Assembly: GCA_029688995.1 (NCBI GenBank) | Contig: JARULA010000003.1 | Coordinates: forward strand, 214,246-278,245 | DNA length: 64,000 nucleotides | Source of the DNA: Marinilabiliaceae bacterium ANBcel2 | GTDB taxonomy: Bacteria > Bacteroidota > Bacteroidia > Bacteroidales > Marinilabiliaceae | Direction of reading: 5' to 3' | Shown here: in pieces, positions 18,581 to 28,944 of the stretch | How positions within the stretch are numbered: the stretch's first letter is position 1 | How the letters are laid out: every line of letters begins with the position of its first letter | Position numbers and translations under genes: made by a program | The notes under the pieces: generated by a model | Databases searched by the model: none | Told to the model about the DNA's origin: nothing | Seen by the model: only the letters and a program-made list of their open reading frames with translations

Positions 18581-19501
18581 ATGAAGAAGTCGCCTTATAA
18601 CTTAATTGTGGTTACCGGACCAACAGCTTCGGGTAAAACCTCGTTTGCTGCTAATATATGTGCCAGAATTGATGGAGAGATAATTAGCGGAGATTCAAGG
18701 CAGATATACAGGCGGATGGATTTGGGTACTGGAAAAGATTATAAGGATTATATAGTTAACGGTAAAACCATACCCTCGCACTTGATTGATATACGTGAAC
18801 CGGGATATAAGTATAATGTTTATGAGTTTCATAACGATTTTTATCGCGCTTTTGAGGATATACGGTTTCGTAATAAGTGGCCTCTTTTATGTGGAGGAAC
18901 AGGTATGTATATTGAGGCTGTTTTGCATCAGTATCAAATGATACATGTTCCTGCAAATCCTGGTTTGCGAGAGTCATTAAAAGGTAAAAGCTTAAGTGAG
19001 TTGGAGGAGATTCTTGCATCGTATAGGATTCTTCATAACACAACCGATAGTGATACTGTTAAAAGAGCTGTTAGAGCAATAGAAATAGAGGAGTTTCATC
19101 AAAATAATCCAGAGGTTGAAATTGATTTACCACAATTAAATCCATTGGTTATAGGAGTAGATATAGATAGGGAGAGACGAAGAGCAAATATAACAGAACG
19201 ACTTAAAGAGCGTATTGATCAGGGGTTGATTGATGAGGTTAAATCACTGCTTAATGAGGGACTTACCTTTGAGGATTTAATTTATTACGGACTCGAATAT
19301 AAGTTTGTAACAAAATATATTTCTGGAGAATTAAGTTTTGATGAGATGTTTGAAAGGCTTAACATTGCTATCCATCAATTTGCAAAACGGCAGATGACCT
19401 GGTTTAGAGGTATGGAGAGAAGGGGTATTAAAATAGAGTGGATAGATGCTAAAGAGCTTGTTAACTCAAGGGTTGAAAAAGTTATATCTATGCTTTATTA
19501 A
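18581..19501 (+). CDS. miaA: tRNA dimethylallyltransferase
   Basis: MiaA transfers a dimethylallyl group to A37 of tRNAs reading UNN codons. The 306-residue protein opens MKKSPYNLIVVTGPTASGKT, with the P-loop at residues about 13-20. Other landmarks are ISGDSRQIYRRMDLGTGK, the GGTGMY loop, and the C-terminal RQMTWFRGM. The frame is open back to 18476, but the promoter box at 18539 and the P-loop spacing favour the ATG at 18581. The next gene starts 55 bases downstream. Confidence 0.9.
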   Translation: MKKSPYNLIVVTGPTASGKTSFAANICARIDGEIISGDSRQIYRRMDLGTGKDYKDYIVNGKTIPSHLIDIREPGYKYNVYEFHNDFYRAFEDIRFRNKWPLLCGGTGMYIEAVLHQYQMIHVPANPGLRESLKGKSLSELEEILASYRILHNTTDSDTVKRAVRAIEIEEFHQNNPEVEIDLPQLNPLVIGVDIDRERRRANITERLKERIDQGLIDEVKSLLNEGLTFEDLIYYGLEYKFVTKYISGELSFDEMFERLNIAIHQFAKRQMTWFRGMERRGIKIEWIDAKELVNSRVEKVISMLY

Positions 19502-19555
19502 TTTTGCTTGACCAATATCCCCTTTTTTATTAAATTTATTTATAAAACAGGGTAT

Positions 19556-20962
19556 ATGAGAGAAACTGAAAATTTTCTTGACAGGGTAAAACGGTTGGCA
19601 GGTCGAAATAAAGCTCTTCAGGGACAACTGGAACAGTTGGTGAGTAGAATAGTTGAAGTTGAAAATCAGAGCCGTCAGTATCAGGATGTTCTGCTTAAAT
19701 ATTCTACCGATAAGGCTGAAACTATTCATGACCGACGTAAACTTACCCGTCGTCTTAGAATGGTTTCGGTACTCTATATCTCTGTTCAGGGGTTTGAAAA
19801 ATTATACAGACTTGATAATCCCAATGTAAAAGTGGACCTGTTAGATGAGATCTATCTCTCTTTTGAAGATATAGCCTTTAGAAATAATATTGTTAAGTTA
19901 AACTCTTTGGGTGACATGATGCTTTATGGAGCCGGATTGCAGGGTGAGAACCGTACTAATCCTATTGATACCATAAGAGTAGCTCTTGAGATGCTTGAAA
20001 CAGCTCAAAAACTTGATGATAATAGTAACGGAGGATTTTGGGAAATAAAATTTGGCATTCATACTGGTCCGGTCCTTGCCATCCCAAACGATAACAGATC
20101 ATCTGATTTTAATTTTTCGGGAGATAGTATAAATACTGCATGTCGTATTGGGGAGTCTGCTCAGCCGGGAACTATATCTGTATCGGTAATGACCTATGAA
20201 TTGATAAAGGAGTTTTTTGATACAGAATTGACCGGATATATGCCTGTAAAATATAAAGGTAATATTGAAACCTACTCTATAAAGGGTTATCATCCCGAAT
20301 TTATTTCTGCAGACTCTATTAGTAAGCCTAACGGGCATTTTCATACACGTTATATGCTTCTTAAGTTTATGGATCTGCAGGAGGAGATGTTAGATTATCT
20401 TGAGGTAAATTTACCAGACAACCTCTACTATCATAATGTTAAACATACTATTGATGTTGTAACCGAAGTAGAGCTTATAGGGTGGGCCGAAGGTATAAAT
20501 GAAGAGGAGATACTGTTACTTAAATTTGCAGCTCTTTTTCATGATGCCGGTCATACAATAAGTTATAAAGATCATGAGTATCATGGTACGGTTATGGCAC
20601 GTGAAAAGTTAAATAGTTATGACTATAGTCAGGAGCAGATTGATATTGTATGCCGATTAATTATGGCTACAAAAATGCCACCTCGTCCCAAAGGCATTCT
20701 TGAGAAGATTATTTGTGATGCCGATCTTGACTACCTGGGACGCCGGGATTTTATTCCTGTCTCGAATGCTCTTTACCGGGAGTTTAAAGAGCGCGATATG
20801 GTTCCTTCATTGGAAGAGTGGAATAAAATGCAGTTAAATTTTATTCGTCAGCATCAATACTTTACAGAAACCGCACAGCAGCTGCGTGAGGTTAATAAAA
20901 ACAGCCAGATATCCCGTCTTGAAAAGCTTATTCAAGAGAGTGTAGAGAGCAACTCATTATAG
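19556..20962 (+). CDS. Degenerate class III nucleotide cyclase fused to HD domain
   Basis: I use the ATG at 19556 (468 residues); a TTG at 19508 would add an unlikely N-terminus. Residues 1-50 look like a coiled coil. Residues about 70-255 form a class III adenylate/guanylate cyclase fold (KFGIHTGPV, FSGDSINTACRIGESAQPG). The first metal-binding aspartate expected in the FxDxxGF motif is serine (YISVQGF), whereas the second (LGDMM) is kept. Residues about 295-420 are an HD phosphohydrolase domain with H-NVKH, LFHDAGH and CDADLDYLG. I infer a sensor or nucleotide-responsive phosphohydrolase rather than an active cyclase. Confidence 0.75.
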   Translation: MRETENFLDRVKRLAGRNKALQGQLEQLVSRIVEVENQSRQYQDVLLKYSTDKAETIHDRRKLTRRLRMVSVLYISVQGFEKLYRLDNPNVKVDLLDEIYLSFEDIAFRNNIVKLNSLGDMMLYGAGLQGENRTNPIDTIRVALEMLETAQKLDDNSNGGFWEIKFGIHTGPVLAIPNDNRSSDFNFSGDSINTACRIGESAQPGTISVSVMTYELIKEFFDTELTGYMPVKYKGNIETYSIKGYHPEFISADSISKPNGHFHTRYMLLKFMDLQEEMLDYLEVNLPDNLYYHNVKHTIDVVTEVELIGWAEGINEEEILLLKFAALFHDAGHTISYKDHEYHGTVMAREKLNSYDYSQEQIDIVCRLIMATKMPPRPKGILEKIICDADLDYLGRRDFIPVSNALYREFKERDMVPSLEEWNKMQLNFIRQHQYFTETAQQLREVNKNSQISRLEKLIQESVESNSL

Positions 20963-20988
20963 TTTTAAAGGTGTAATAAAATAAAAAT

Positions 20989-22131
20989 CTATTTGGGTTG
21001 GTCGAAATAGAGTTGAATCATAACTATTTCGGGGCGGTTGCCTGTTCTAACAGGAGGTCCCCAGGTTCCGTAGCCCGGACTAACATAAATGTGGGTGTTG
21101 TCAAACTTGGCATATCCTCGACTAACTTCAAAAATTTGGTTGGTTATATATCCAAATGGCCATAACTGTCCGTGATGTGTATGCCCCGATATTTGAAGAT
21201 CTATTTTTGCATCGATAGCATCATTTAAGTTGTAGGGCTGATGATCAAGCAGTATGAGAGGTCTTGACATATCAACATCTGCAACTATTTTATTTAGCTC
21301 TTTTCTGCTTTTTCCGGTTGTGAATCTTTTGTGCAGATCTTCCCTGCCTATAATATAAAAGTTATTATTTATAAGTAGAGCGCTATCCCTTATCACATTT
21401 ATATTATGTTGTTCCAGATACTTTACAGCCGGTTCGGCTCCTCCAATATATTCATGGTTACCCGTTGAGGCATAAACTCCAAGCGGGGCATTAATCTGTT
21501 TAAGGCAGTTACCTAAATCCTGTTTAACTACTGTTTCAACATCCTCATCAATAACATCCCCTGCAAAAAGCACTATATCTGGTTCAAGTGCGTTAATTTG
21601 ATTAACCAGTTTTTGAGTTTTTCGCGGACCAATAAGAGTGCCTAGATGAATATCACTTGCTGCAACAATTCTTAAAGATTCCATATTCCCTGCTTTTTTG
21701 GGAATAACTATATCAAGACGTGTTGTTTTTGGTGTCCACGCATTTATATGTCCGGCAACTACAACCAAAAGAGTGATTAGGGAAAAAGCATAAAAAAGCT
21801 TCATTTTAAGAGTTGCTATATTTTCGGTAATGTTATGTATAAAGGGTGTAAAATGGTTAATGACACGAATTATATCGGTTAAAAATAGAAGTAGTGTAAC
21901 ATATAGCATTGCTGCAAACCAAAAAGCGCCAATCCAGTGTAGAGTTATAGGTATAGGGTGATACCATATCTTTTCTAAAATTCTTGCAAGCGGGTATGCA
22001 ACATATAACAGCACCATAAAAGTGATAAACCAGGGACGTACTCCTGAGTTGAGTTCTAAAGCCTGCCATCCGCGCAGGGCTATATAAAAATTGACTGCTG
22101 TATGAATTGCTAAAACTATTATAAAAAACAT
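20989..22131 (-). CDS. Membrane-anchored metallophosphoesterase
   Basis: This 380-residue protein has about four N-terminal hydrophobic segments (residues 1-140) and a calcineurin-like phosphoesterase domain outside them. The metal ligands are visible in order: DIHLG (about residue 160), GDVIDED, GNHEY, and SGHTHHGQLWPF. It resembles the YkuE/LpxH-like family of membrane metallophosphoesterases. The substrate, possibly a lipid-linked phosphate, is unknown. It converges with the cyclase-HD gene. Confidence 0.88.
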   Translation of the reverse strand: MFFIIVLAIHTAVNFYIALRGWQALELNSGVRPWFITFMVLLYVAYPLARILEKIWYHPIPITLHWIGAFWFAAMLYVTLLLFLTDIIRVINHFTPFIHNITENIATLKMKLFYAFSLITLLVVVAGHINAWTPKTTRLDIVIPKKAGNMESLRIVAASDIHLGTLIGPRKTQKLVNQINALEPDIVLFAGDVIDEDVETVVKQDLGNCLKQINAPLGVYASTGNHEYIGGAEPAVKYLEQHNINVIRDSALLINNNFYIIGREDLHKRFTTGKSRKELNKIVADVDMSRPLILLDHQPYNLNDAIDAKIDLQISGHTHHGQLWPFGYITNQIFEVSRGYAKFDNTHIYVSPGYGTWGPPVRTGNRPEIVMIQLYFDQPK

Positions 22132-22164
22132 ATTTTGGTATCTATTTATTTGTTTGTTGTACAG

Positions 22165-23160
22165 TTAAAACAACCGTTTTAAAAAGTTGTTTAAACTTCT
22201 TTTTTTAATAATGCTACAATTACACTTAATTAACTCATTTTTAAACTCTGTTACAGAGCTATATCTTTTTGCTATACCATTTAATAATGTGTTGTTAATC
22301 TCTTGAACAGCCATTCTGCGCGGCGGTATTCTAAATGGTTGTTTGGCGGTTGCTTTTTCTATTATTGAGAAGAGTTGAGGGGATAGTCTGTTACTCTCTT
22401 TTTTGAGTGGTAAATTAAGCTGAATGTGCATAAGCATTTCGGGGTTATAGTAGTTAAATGCTTTTTTAAAAGTGATACTCTCATAAAGAGTAACTCCCAG
22501 TGCAAAAAGGTCAGATGCCGGTGATAGCAGGTGATTAAAGTTTAAAAGCTGTTCGGGTGCAGAGTAGCCAAGTGAAAATGGGCGACGCAGACTATTATCA
22601 GCAGGTAGTTTAATCATCTGTTCAAAGTCTATAAGAGTACATTTTTTGGGATCCCAGCATGAGGGGTCTTCATTATGCTCATGAGCTGCAATAATATTTG
22701 AGGGCTTAATATCGCAGTGAAGAAGGTTGTTTTTGTGTAGCAGTTCAAGTTGGGTTAATATATTGCAAAAAGCCTCTTGCACATATTTTAATCCGGCTTT
22801 TTTAAGCCTCCCCCTCTTTTTTGTTATCAGCTCTTTAAAAGTTGTTCCTTCAATATACTCTCTTAAAATATATGTTTGATTATTATGCACTATTGGCTCA
22901 CTTTTAAAGAGGTCGAAAATATTTAAGTTATGGTTTTCTATTACCTTATTTGATTTTTTGTATAAATTATAGTTTGTCTCCTCTTTATTAAGTAGTGATA
23001 GTATCAGGGAATCGCTCTTTATAGGTTTTAAAATATATTTTTTATTACTGTTGCATTTAAAGGCCTCTTTTACCTCACCAAACTTTCCTGTTGACAAAAT
23101 TTTGCCAATAAAAAACTCTTCACCCATACTGTTATTAAAGGACTCTTTCTGCTTTTCCAT
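22165..23160 (-). CDS. Serine/threonine protein kinase-like protein
   Basis: I use the ATG at 23160 (331 residues, MEKQKESF); the longer frame upstream is hydrophobic and unlike a kinase start. Subdomains are visible: GKILSTGKFGEVKEA glycine loop, KKYILKP with the ATP lysine, catalytic loop LLHCDIKPSNII (HCD in place of HRD), LIDFEQM (DFE in place of DFG), and PFSLGYSAPEQL. The metal-binding aspartates are kept, so it may be active despite the altered motifs. No transmembrane segment or sensor domain is evident. It is followed in the same direction by the phosphoesterase gene, 33 bases away. Confidence 0.82.
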   Translation of the reverse strand: MEKQKESFNNSMGEEFFIGKILSTGKFGEVKEAFKCNSNKKYILKPIKSDSLILSLLNKEETNYNLYKKSNKVIENHNLNIFDLFKSEPIVHNNQTYILREYIEGTTFKELITKKRGRLKKAGLKYVQEAFCNILTQLELLHKNNLLHCDIKPSNIIAAHEHNEDPSCWDPKKCTLIDFEQMIKLPADNSLRRPFSLGYSAPEQLLNFNHLLSPASDLFALGVTLYESITFKKAFNYYNPEMLMHIQLNLPLKKESNRLSPQLFSIIEKATAKQPFRIPPRRMAVQEINNTLLNGIAKRYSSVTEFKNELIKCNCSIIKKRSLNNFLKRLF

Positions 23161-23210
23161 GGAGAATAAGTTTGGATTTACTATAATTTTTAAGACTATT
23201 ATATTAAAAC

Positions 23211-23254
23211 TATCCCGGTGAAACCTTAAAGATATAAGGAAAAACACCGGGATA
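23211..23254 (-). terminator. Nested stem-loop after glyA
   Basis: TATCCCGGTG pairs with CACCGGGATA, and an inner CCTT/AAGG pair lies within. On the minus strand the stem is followed by GTTTTAA. It lies 32 bases after the glyA stop and is probably its terminator. Confidence 0.65.
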
Positions 23255-23285
23255 ATAAGTTATGGCTTAATAATAGTAAATTTTG

Positions 23286-24566
23286 TTAATAAGCAAAAAG
23301 AGGATAATCTTTCATCTTTTTATTAACCTTCATTTTTACATCACTAATAGCCTTTTCATCATCTATGTTAGATAGAACCTTATCTATTAGGTTTACAACA
23401 TCAGTCATATCTTTCTCCTTTAATCCCCGTGTAGTTAAAGCTGAACTACCCAGCCTTATTCCTGATGTCTGGAAAGGCGAACGGTCATCAAATGGGACCA
23501 TATTTTTGTTAATTGTTATATCAGCCTGTACAAGAGTGTTTTCGGCCTTTTTTCCAGTTAGTTCGGGAAACTTTGTTCTAAGGTCAACAAGCATACTGTG
23601 ATTGTCGGTACCTCCTGAAATAATTTTGTACCCCTTTTCGATAAGAAGGCGAGCCATCTCTGCTGCATTTTTTTTAACCTGACTTTGATACTCTTTATAT
23701 TCGGGTTGAAGTGCTTCAAAGAAAGATACAGCTTTCGCAGCAATAACATGCTCTAAGGGTCCGCCCTGAATTCCAGGGAATACAGCAGAGTTAAGAAGTG
23801 AAGACATTTTTCTAACAACTCCTTTTTTTGTTTTTTTACCAAACGGGTTGTCAAAGTCTTTGCCAATTAAAATAATTCCTCCGCGCGGACCTCTTAATGT
23901 TTTATGCGTAGTTGAAGTAACCACATGGGCATACTTAACAGGATTTTCTAACAGTCCGGCCGCTATCAATCCCGCAGGATGAGCCATATCAATCATAAGT
24001 ATAGCACCAATTTTATCTGCAATATCTCTCATGCGCTTATAGTCCCAGTCGCGCGAATATGCCGAAGCTCCACCTATTATGAGCTTGGGCTTATGTTTAA
24101 GAGCCATCTCTTCCATCATCTCGTAATCAACCTCTCCGGTATCCTCCTTTACTCCGTAAGCAATTGGCTCATAAAGAAGCCCCGAACTGTTAACAGGTGA
24201 TCCATGTGAAAGGTGTCCTCCGTGAGCAAGGTCAAGACCAAGAAATTTATCTCCGGGATTTAAAACAGTCATTAAAACAGCCATATTGGCCTGAGCTCCA
24301 CTATGGGGTTGAACATTTGCCCATTCAGCATCAAAAAGCTCTTTTAATCTCTCAATGGCTAAATCTTCACTTTTATCTACAACCTCACAACCTCCATAAT
24401 ATCTTGCACCGGGAAGCCCCTCAGCATATTTGTTTGTTAATACAGAACCCATGGCCTCCATTACCTGTGGGCTGACAAAGTTTTCAGAGGCTATAAGCTC
24501 CAGTCCGTCCATTTGGCGCTTATGCTCGCTGTTTATCAATTCAAAAATTTTGTCGTCTCTTATCAT
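23286..24566 (-). CDS. glyA: Serine hydroxymethyltransferase
   Basis: GlyA converts serine and tetrahydrofolate to glycine and 5,10-methylene-tetrahydrofolate with pyridoxal phosphate. The 426-residue protein has all family landmarks: [43 protein letters not shown], and the PLP-lysine motif [15 protein letters not shown] (about residues 215-229). Length is standard. It stands alone between two hairpins and is probably monocistronic. Confidence 0.97.
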   Translation of the reverse strand: MIRDDKIFELINSEHKRQMDGLELIASENFVSPQVMEAMGSVLTNKYAEGLPGARYYGGCEVVDKSEDLAIERLKELFDAEWANVQPHSGAQANMAVLMTVLNPGDKFLGLDLAHGGHLSHGSPVNSSGLLYEPIAYGVKEDTGEVDYEMMEEMALKHKPKLIIGGASAYSRDWDYKRMRDIADKIGAILMIDMAHPAGLIAAGLLENPVKYAHVVTSTTHKTLRGPRGGIILIGKDFDNPFGKKTKKGVVRKMSSLLNSAVFPGIQGGPLEHVIAAKAVSFFEALQPEYKEYQSQVKKNAAEMARLLIEKGYKIISGGTDNHSMLVDLRTKFPELTGKKAENTLVQADITINKNMVPFDDRSPFQTSGIRLGSSALTTRGLKEKDMTDVVNLIDKVLSNIDDEKAISDVKMKVNKKMKDYPLFAY

Positions 24567-24611
24567 ATCTTATTAATTAAGTGTTTTATTCACTACTATA
24601 TAAATTTAAAA

Positions 24612-26399
24612 CTAATCCTGTGAAAAGTGAATTAATACCCTGCGATAAACCGAGAATATTTTTGATTTAGACACAAAACCCTGATATTTACCATCCTCAA
24701 CTACTGGAAGATTCCATGCACCTGTATCTTCAAACTTTTTCATAACATTATCCATATTCTCACCTTTTTCGATAAATGCAGGCGGAATAGTCATAAGATG
24801 TTTTACTCTTGTTGTTGTATAGAGGTCGTTATTAAACATTATCTCTCTTATATCGTCAAGAATAACAATGCCAAGTAAATTATTCTCTTTATCAACTACA
24901 GGGAATAGGTTTCTGCGTGCTTTTGCTATAGTTTTTACCAGATCACCAAGAGTATCTTCGGGGTGTACAGATAAAAAATCTGTCTCTATAACCTTATTAA
25001 GTCTCATTAGAGTTAAAACAGCTTTATCTTTATGGTGAGTAATAAGTTCACCACGACGTGCCAAACGTTTAGTGTAGATAGTATGGGGTTCAAAATAGCG
25101 ATTTGTTAAATAAGAGAGGGTAGATACCGTAATAAGCGGAATAAACAGAGCATATCCGTTTGTGATTTCAGCTATAAGGAATATGGCCGTTAGGGGTGCA
25201 TGCATAACCCCCGACATTAATGCAGCCATGCCTACCAGAGTAAAGTGTGATACAGGCAGGTCGGTATAAAAGTAGTTATTTAGCAGTACTGCCAGAAAAT
25301 AGCCTGTAATCCCTCCCATAAAAAGAGTGGGAGCAAAAATACCGCCAACTCCGCCACTGGCATTTGTGAATGTGGTGGCAACAACTTTAAAAATCACTAT
25401 AAGTGCCAGGAATATGAGAATTGCCATACTGCTTTCGCGCAGTGAATAGAAGAGACTGTTTTCTACAATTGCATCTGAATTATCTGATAGCATTGCAGTT
25501 ATTGTATCATAACCCTCACCGTATAGCGGGGGAAAAATAAAAATCAAAATAGAGAGAACGATACCTCCAAAGGCCCATCTGCTAAAGGGGTTTTTAATTA
25601 AAGCCATTTTTTGCTCCAAAAAGAGAGTTCCTCTTGTCATATATACGGCAACCACTCCACCAAGTAGTCCTAGAATAATATAGAAAGGGAGATTACTTAG
25701 TTCAAAAGGAGATTCCAGTATAAAAGTGAACTCAGCCCCTTCACCAAGAAAAAAGTATGCGACCGATGCAGCTACCACAGCAGCTAAAAGAAGAGGCACT
25801 ATAGAGGCCATTGTGAGATCCAGCATAAGCACCTCAAGCGTAAACATCAGTCCGGCCATCGGCGCCTTAAATATACCTGCAATTGCACCGGCAGCTCCGC
25901 ATCCAATTAGCAGGGTTATTGTTTTATAGTTCATGTGAAAAAGGCGTCCCAGTGAGGAGCCTATTCCGGCGCCGGTTAATACAATTGGAGCCTCGGCACC
26001 AACCGATCCTCCAAATCCGATTGTAAACGTACTTGCCACCACCGAGGTGAAAGAGTTGTGCGATTTAAGGTTACTGTCTTTTTTTGAAATGGCATATAAA
26101 ATACGTGTAACCCCGTGACTTATATCATCTTTTACAATATATTTTACAAACAAAAGAGTTATAAAAATACCAGCCATAGGGTAGAGCAGGTACATATAGT
26201 TCCAGTTTGTTAAATCAAAACCTTCGGTTAAAAAATTGTGGACAAAGTGTATTGAGTTTTTAAGCACCACCCCTGCCAATCCGCTAAATAACCCTACAAC
26301 AATAGCCAGCACCAGCAAAAAGTTGCGGTGCGAAATATTTCGAGCTCGCCATATAACCAGGCGGCTAATATATTTTGAAAGTAGTTCGGTAAGACGCAT
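24612..26399 (-). CDS. ClC-type chloride channel with C-terminal CBS pair
   Basis: The 595-residue membrane protein has a ClC core (about residues 20-440): GFGGSVGAEAPIV is the selectivity motif (family GxxxGPE-like), GIFKAPMAGLMFTLE follows, and GGVGGIFAPTLFMGG is the second. Two CBS domains cover about residues 460-590 and may sense nucleotides. E in position EAP agrees with the gating glutamate seen in antiporters. Chloride/proton exchange is likely. Confidence 0.9.
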   Translation of the reverse strand: MRLTELLSKYISRLVIWRARNISHRNFLLVLAIVVGLFSGLAGVVLKNSIHFVHNFLTEGFDLTNWNYMYLLYPMAGIFITLLFVKYIVKDDISHGVTRILYAISKKDSNLKSHNSFTSVVASTFTIGFGGSVGAEAPIVLTGAGIGSSLGRLFHMNYKTITLLIGCGAAGAIAGIFKAPMAGLMFTLEVLMLDLTMASIVPLLLAAVVAASVAYFFLGEGAEFTFILESPFELSNLPFYIILGLLGGVVAVYMTRGTLFLEQKMALIKNPFSRWAFGGIVLSILIFIFPPLYGEGYDTITAMLSDNSDAIVENSLFYSLRESSMAILIFLALIVIFKVVATTFTNASGGVGGIFAPTLFMGGITGYFLAVLLNNYFYTDLPVSHFTLVGMAALMSGVMHAPLTAIFLIAEITNGYALFIPLITVSTLSYLTNRYFEPHTIYTKRLARRGELITHHKDKAVLTLMRLNKVIETDFLSVHPEDTLGDLVKTIAKARRNLFPVVDKENNLLGIVILDDIREIMFNNDLYTTTRVKHLMTIPPAFIEKGENMDNVMKKFEDTGAWNLPVVEDGKYQGFVSKSKIFSVYRRVLIHFSQD

Positions 26400-26467
26400 C
26401 TTTAAAGATTTCGAAGCCGCAAATTTAGTTTTTATTATTTTTTAAATCAAATTACGGGGTTTCGAAT

Positions 26468-26584
26468 CAGGGCCAACGCATGAAAATATTGAAAACTAAA
26501 AATTTGACCTTGATATTAACATGTTTTCAACATTAGTGGTGATTGGGTTTTGTGAAAACATCTTTTTTTGTGGTTGTTGTTGAT
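26468..26584 (-). repeat. Orphan end of an ISAs1-type element, identical to one end of the nearby copy
   Basis: These 117 bases are the exact reverse complement of 30579-30695, which is the transposase-upstream end of the intact ISAs1 element. The outer terminus reads CAGGGCCAACGCATGAAA. No transposase accompanies it. It is either the remnant of a second copy, deleted from its inner side, or the product of a one-ended event. Together with 30579-30695 it forms a 117-bp inverted repeat flanking about 4 kb. Confidence 0.9.
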
Positions 26585-26625
26585 GACTTGTAACCTTACC
26601 TCTTATAGAACAGTTTTTAAATAGA

Positions 26626-27548
26626 TTATTTTTTCAATTCATAATTTGTACTTCTTCCTCCTTCGGGTTCCTTTTGTAATATGTTCTTATTTATCAAATC
26701 GTTAATGTCTCGAATTGCTGTGTCTTTTGAACATTTGGCCATTTTAGCCCATTTCATTGAGGTCAGTTTTCCTTCAAATCCATCAAGAATTTTGTTTAAT
26801 ACTTTTCTCTGTCTCTCATTAATAATTGTTTTTGAGTGTCTATTCCAAAAATCTGCTTTGAATAAAACTTTTGTCAAAATCTTATCTGTTGCATTTAAGG
26901 CATTGATTAAACAACTTAAAAACCATTTTATCCATTCGGTTATGTCTAGGTCTCCTTTTTGAGATTTTTCAAGAATCTCATAGTATTCTTTTCTTTCTAC
27001 TCTAATTTGAGCGGACATACTATAAAATCGTTGAGTGCTTTTATCTGATTGAGCTAATAGCATATCTGTTAAAGCTCTTGTAATTCGTCCATTTCCATCC
27101 TGAAAGGGGTGAATTGTTACAAACCAAAGATGTGCGACTGCTGCTTTTATTACTAAATCAATATTCTTCTCTTGGTTGAACCATTTTAAAAATTGATTCA
27201 TTTCATTTTCTATTAAATCTGCATCTGGTGCCTGGAAGTGAACCTTTTCTCTTCCCGCAGAACCCGAAACAACTTGCATTTGTCTCGCTGTGTCTTTTCT
27301 CCAGTCTGCCACCGTTATTTTAAAGATTCCACTTCGTCCCATTGGAAACAGCGCAGCGTGCCAATCAAAAAGCCTATCTTTAGTTAATGGTTTGAAACAA
27401 TTATTGGCAGCATCAATCATCATTTCGACCATTCCATCGACGTTTCTATCGGACGAAATTGCCCCAGCGAATTCCATTCCTAATCTCTGTGCAATTGAAG
27501 AACGAACTTGCTCGGGATTTAAAAGCTCTCTGACTCGTCCTAAAAAAA
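26626..27548 (-). pseudogene. Fic-domain protein, 5'-truncated by IS insertion
   Basis: The frame reads in continuously from the IS boundary at 27548 (LGRVRELLNPEQVRSS precedes the internal ATG at 27477), so the N-terminal part of the gene is gone. What remains has the AMP-transferase core motif HPFQDGNGR (about residue 119-127 of the ATG-started frame) and a C-terminal winged-helix-like region (ERQRKVLNKIL through STNYELKK). The lost part would have carried the family N-terminal domain. It may still be translated from 27477, but regulation would be missing. Confidence 0.8.
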
Positions 27549-27622
27549 GTTTACACTTTTTATTTCACAATCCTATTTCAAATTTACAGTTTAATTTTAA
27601 TCCTAAATACAGTTTACAGTTC

Positions 27623-27677
27623 TTAATCCCCTCTTTGCGAAGTGGAGCGTAGCGGAACGGAGCAAAGAGGGGATTAA
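27623..27677. repeat. Perfect 16-bp inverted repeat inside the IS3 element
   Basis: TTAATCCCCTCTTTGC and its exact complement flank a 23-base spacer just downstream of orfB. It may terminate transposase transcription or block read-through into the element. Confidence 0.7.
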
Positions 27678-27682
27678 AGCCG

Positions 27683-28597
27683 CTAAAAAACTTCCTCCAG
27701 GGCTTTTTCTGCCTTTTTGGAATAATAATTTTTCCATCTCCTTTTCAATTCCCCTGATTTAAAATGGGCCTCTATTGGTGTCAGATAATCAATGCTGCCA
27801 TGAGGTCGCTGATGATTGTATATGCTTATGGCTACTGATATGCCTTTAACAGCCTGTCCGTAGTTTGCATAAGCTTTTTCTAGCAGTTCATCTTTTAATA
27901 TCCCGTTGACCCTTTCTGCAATAGCATTTTCTTTTGGGTCGCCATTTTGGGTCATGCTTATCCTTATAAAATTATCGTTCAATATACCAACATAATCTGA
28001 GCAACAATATTGGGAACCACGGTCGGAATGATGGATTAGTCTGCCTAAATCCTCTTTATTGTTCTTCAAAGCCATTTCTAATGCCCTAATACAGCCTTCT
28101 GCTGACAAATCAGGGGATAAGTAGAACCCAACTATCTTTCTGCTGTAAGCATCGGTTATCAGGCTTAAATAGGCAAAACCGTCACCAACTACAATGTAGG
28201 TAATATCGCTTACCCATAATTGATTGGGAGCCGTTGGATAAAACCCTTCAATTAGGTTGGGGTGTTTTCTCATCCAGTGGTCTGAAAAGGTTGTAATCGG
28301 TTTATTTCGCTTCCTTTTTCGAACCAATAAGCAACGGTCAGAGAGCAAATCAAAAAATGCATCCCGCCCCAGAAAAATATGGTGTTCCTCCATAAATGGT
28401 TTTAATATAAACAGTAGTTTCCGGCCTCCTATACGCTTTTGTGTTTTCCGGAACTTAAGCACCTCGTTAATCAACAAATCATGCTGCAACGATTCTTTTT
28501 CTAATTGCTTTTTATGTTGGTAATAAGCCTGTCTGGTATAGCCAAGCAACGAACAAAGAGCAGTTATACTGCGGCTTTCTCTTTGACTTACATTCAT
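27683..28597 (-). CDS. IS3-family transposase OrfB (DDE integrase domain)
   Basis: The 304-residue protein has an N-terminal HTH_21-like region and an rve integrase core. The catalytic residues are visible in order: D in LWVSDITYI, D in IHHSDRGSQY, and E in DPKENAIAERVNG, with the family-typical YNHQRPH near the C-terminus. Its ATG shares one base with the stop of orfA (TAATG), consistent with coupled or frameshift expression as OrfAB. Appears intact. Confidence 0.93.
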   Translation of the reverse strand: MNVSQRESRSITALCSLLGYTRQAYYQHKKQLEKESLQHDLLINEVLKFRKTQKRIGGRKLLFILKPFMEEHHIFLGRDAFFDLLSDRCLLVRKRKRNKPITTFSDHWMRKHPNLIEGFYPTAPNQLWVSDITYIVVGDGFAYLSLITDAYSRKIVGFYLSPDLSAEGCIRALEMALKNNKEDLGRLIHHSDRGSQYCCSDYVGILNDNFIRISMTQNGDPKENAIAERVNGILKDELLEKAYANYGQAVKGISVAISIYNHQRPHGSIDYLTPIEAHFKSGELKRRWKNYYSKKAEKALEEVF

Positions 28598-28944
28598 TAT
28601 CGCTTGGCACCAAACTTTTTTCGCAAATCAATCCCTGTATAATCCTCCGAAAGCTTTAGCATTTCTTCTAAAAGCTCGCTTTTGAGGTGGCTCTTACGCA
28701 AGGCGTCTTGTAGTAGCTTTACATCCTTTGGAAGTTCCGGTTCTGGCGTTTTGCCTTCTTTTTCCAATTTGCAACGCTTTTTTTCTTTCCAGCTTGGTTT
28801 TCTGCCCTGATATTCTAATACCCAATCGCAGATACTTCTACTTGGAATGCCGTATTTAGCTTCTAATCCACGGTAACTTATTGTTCCGGTCAGATACTCG
28901 GCTACGATGGCCTCTTTACTGATGTTCTCTTTTTTCTTGTCCAT
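28597..28944 (-). CDS. IS3-family transposase OrfA (helix-turn-helix)
   Basis: The 115-residue protein has a helix-turn-helix (YRGLEAKYGIPSRSICDWV, about residues 24-42) and a leucine-rich C-terminal helix (LLQDALRKSHLKSELLEEML) suited to dimerisation. It binds the element ends. It overlaps orfB by one base. Confidence 0.88.
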   Translation of the reverse strand: MDKKKENISKEAIVAEYLTGTISYRGLEAKYGIPSRSICDWVLEYQGRKPSWKEKKRCKLEKEGKTPEPELPKDVKLLQDALRKSHLKSELLEEMLKLSEDYTGIDLRKKFGAKR

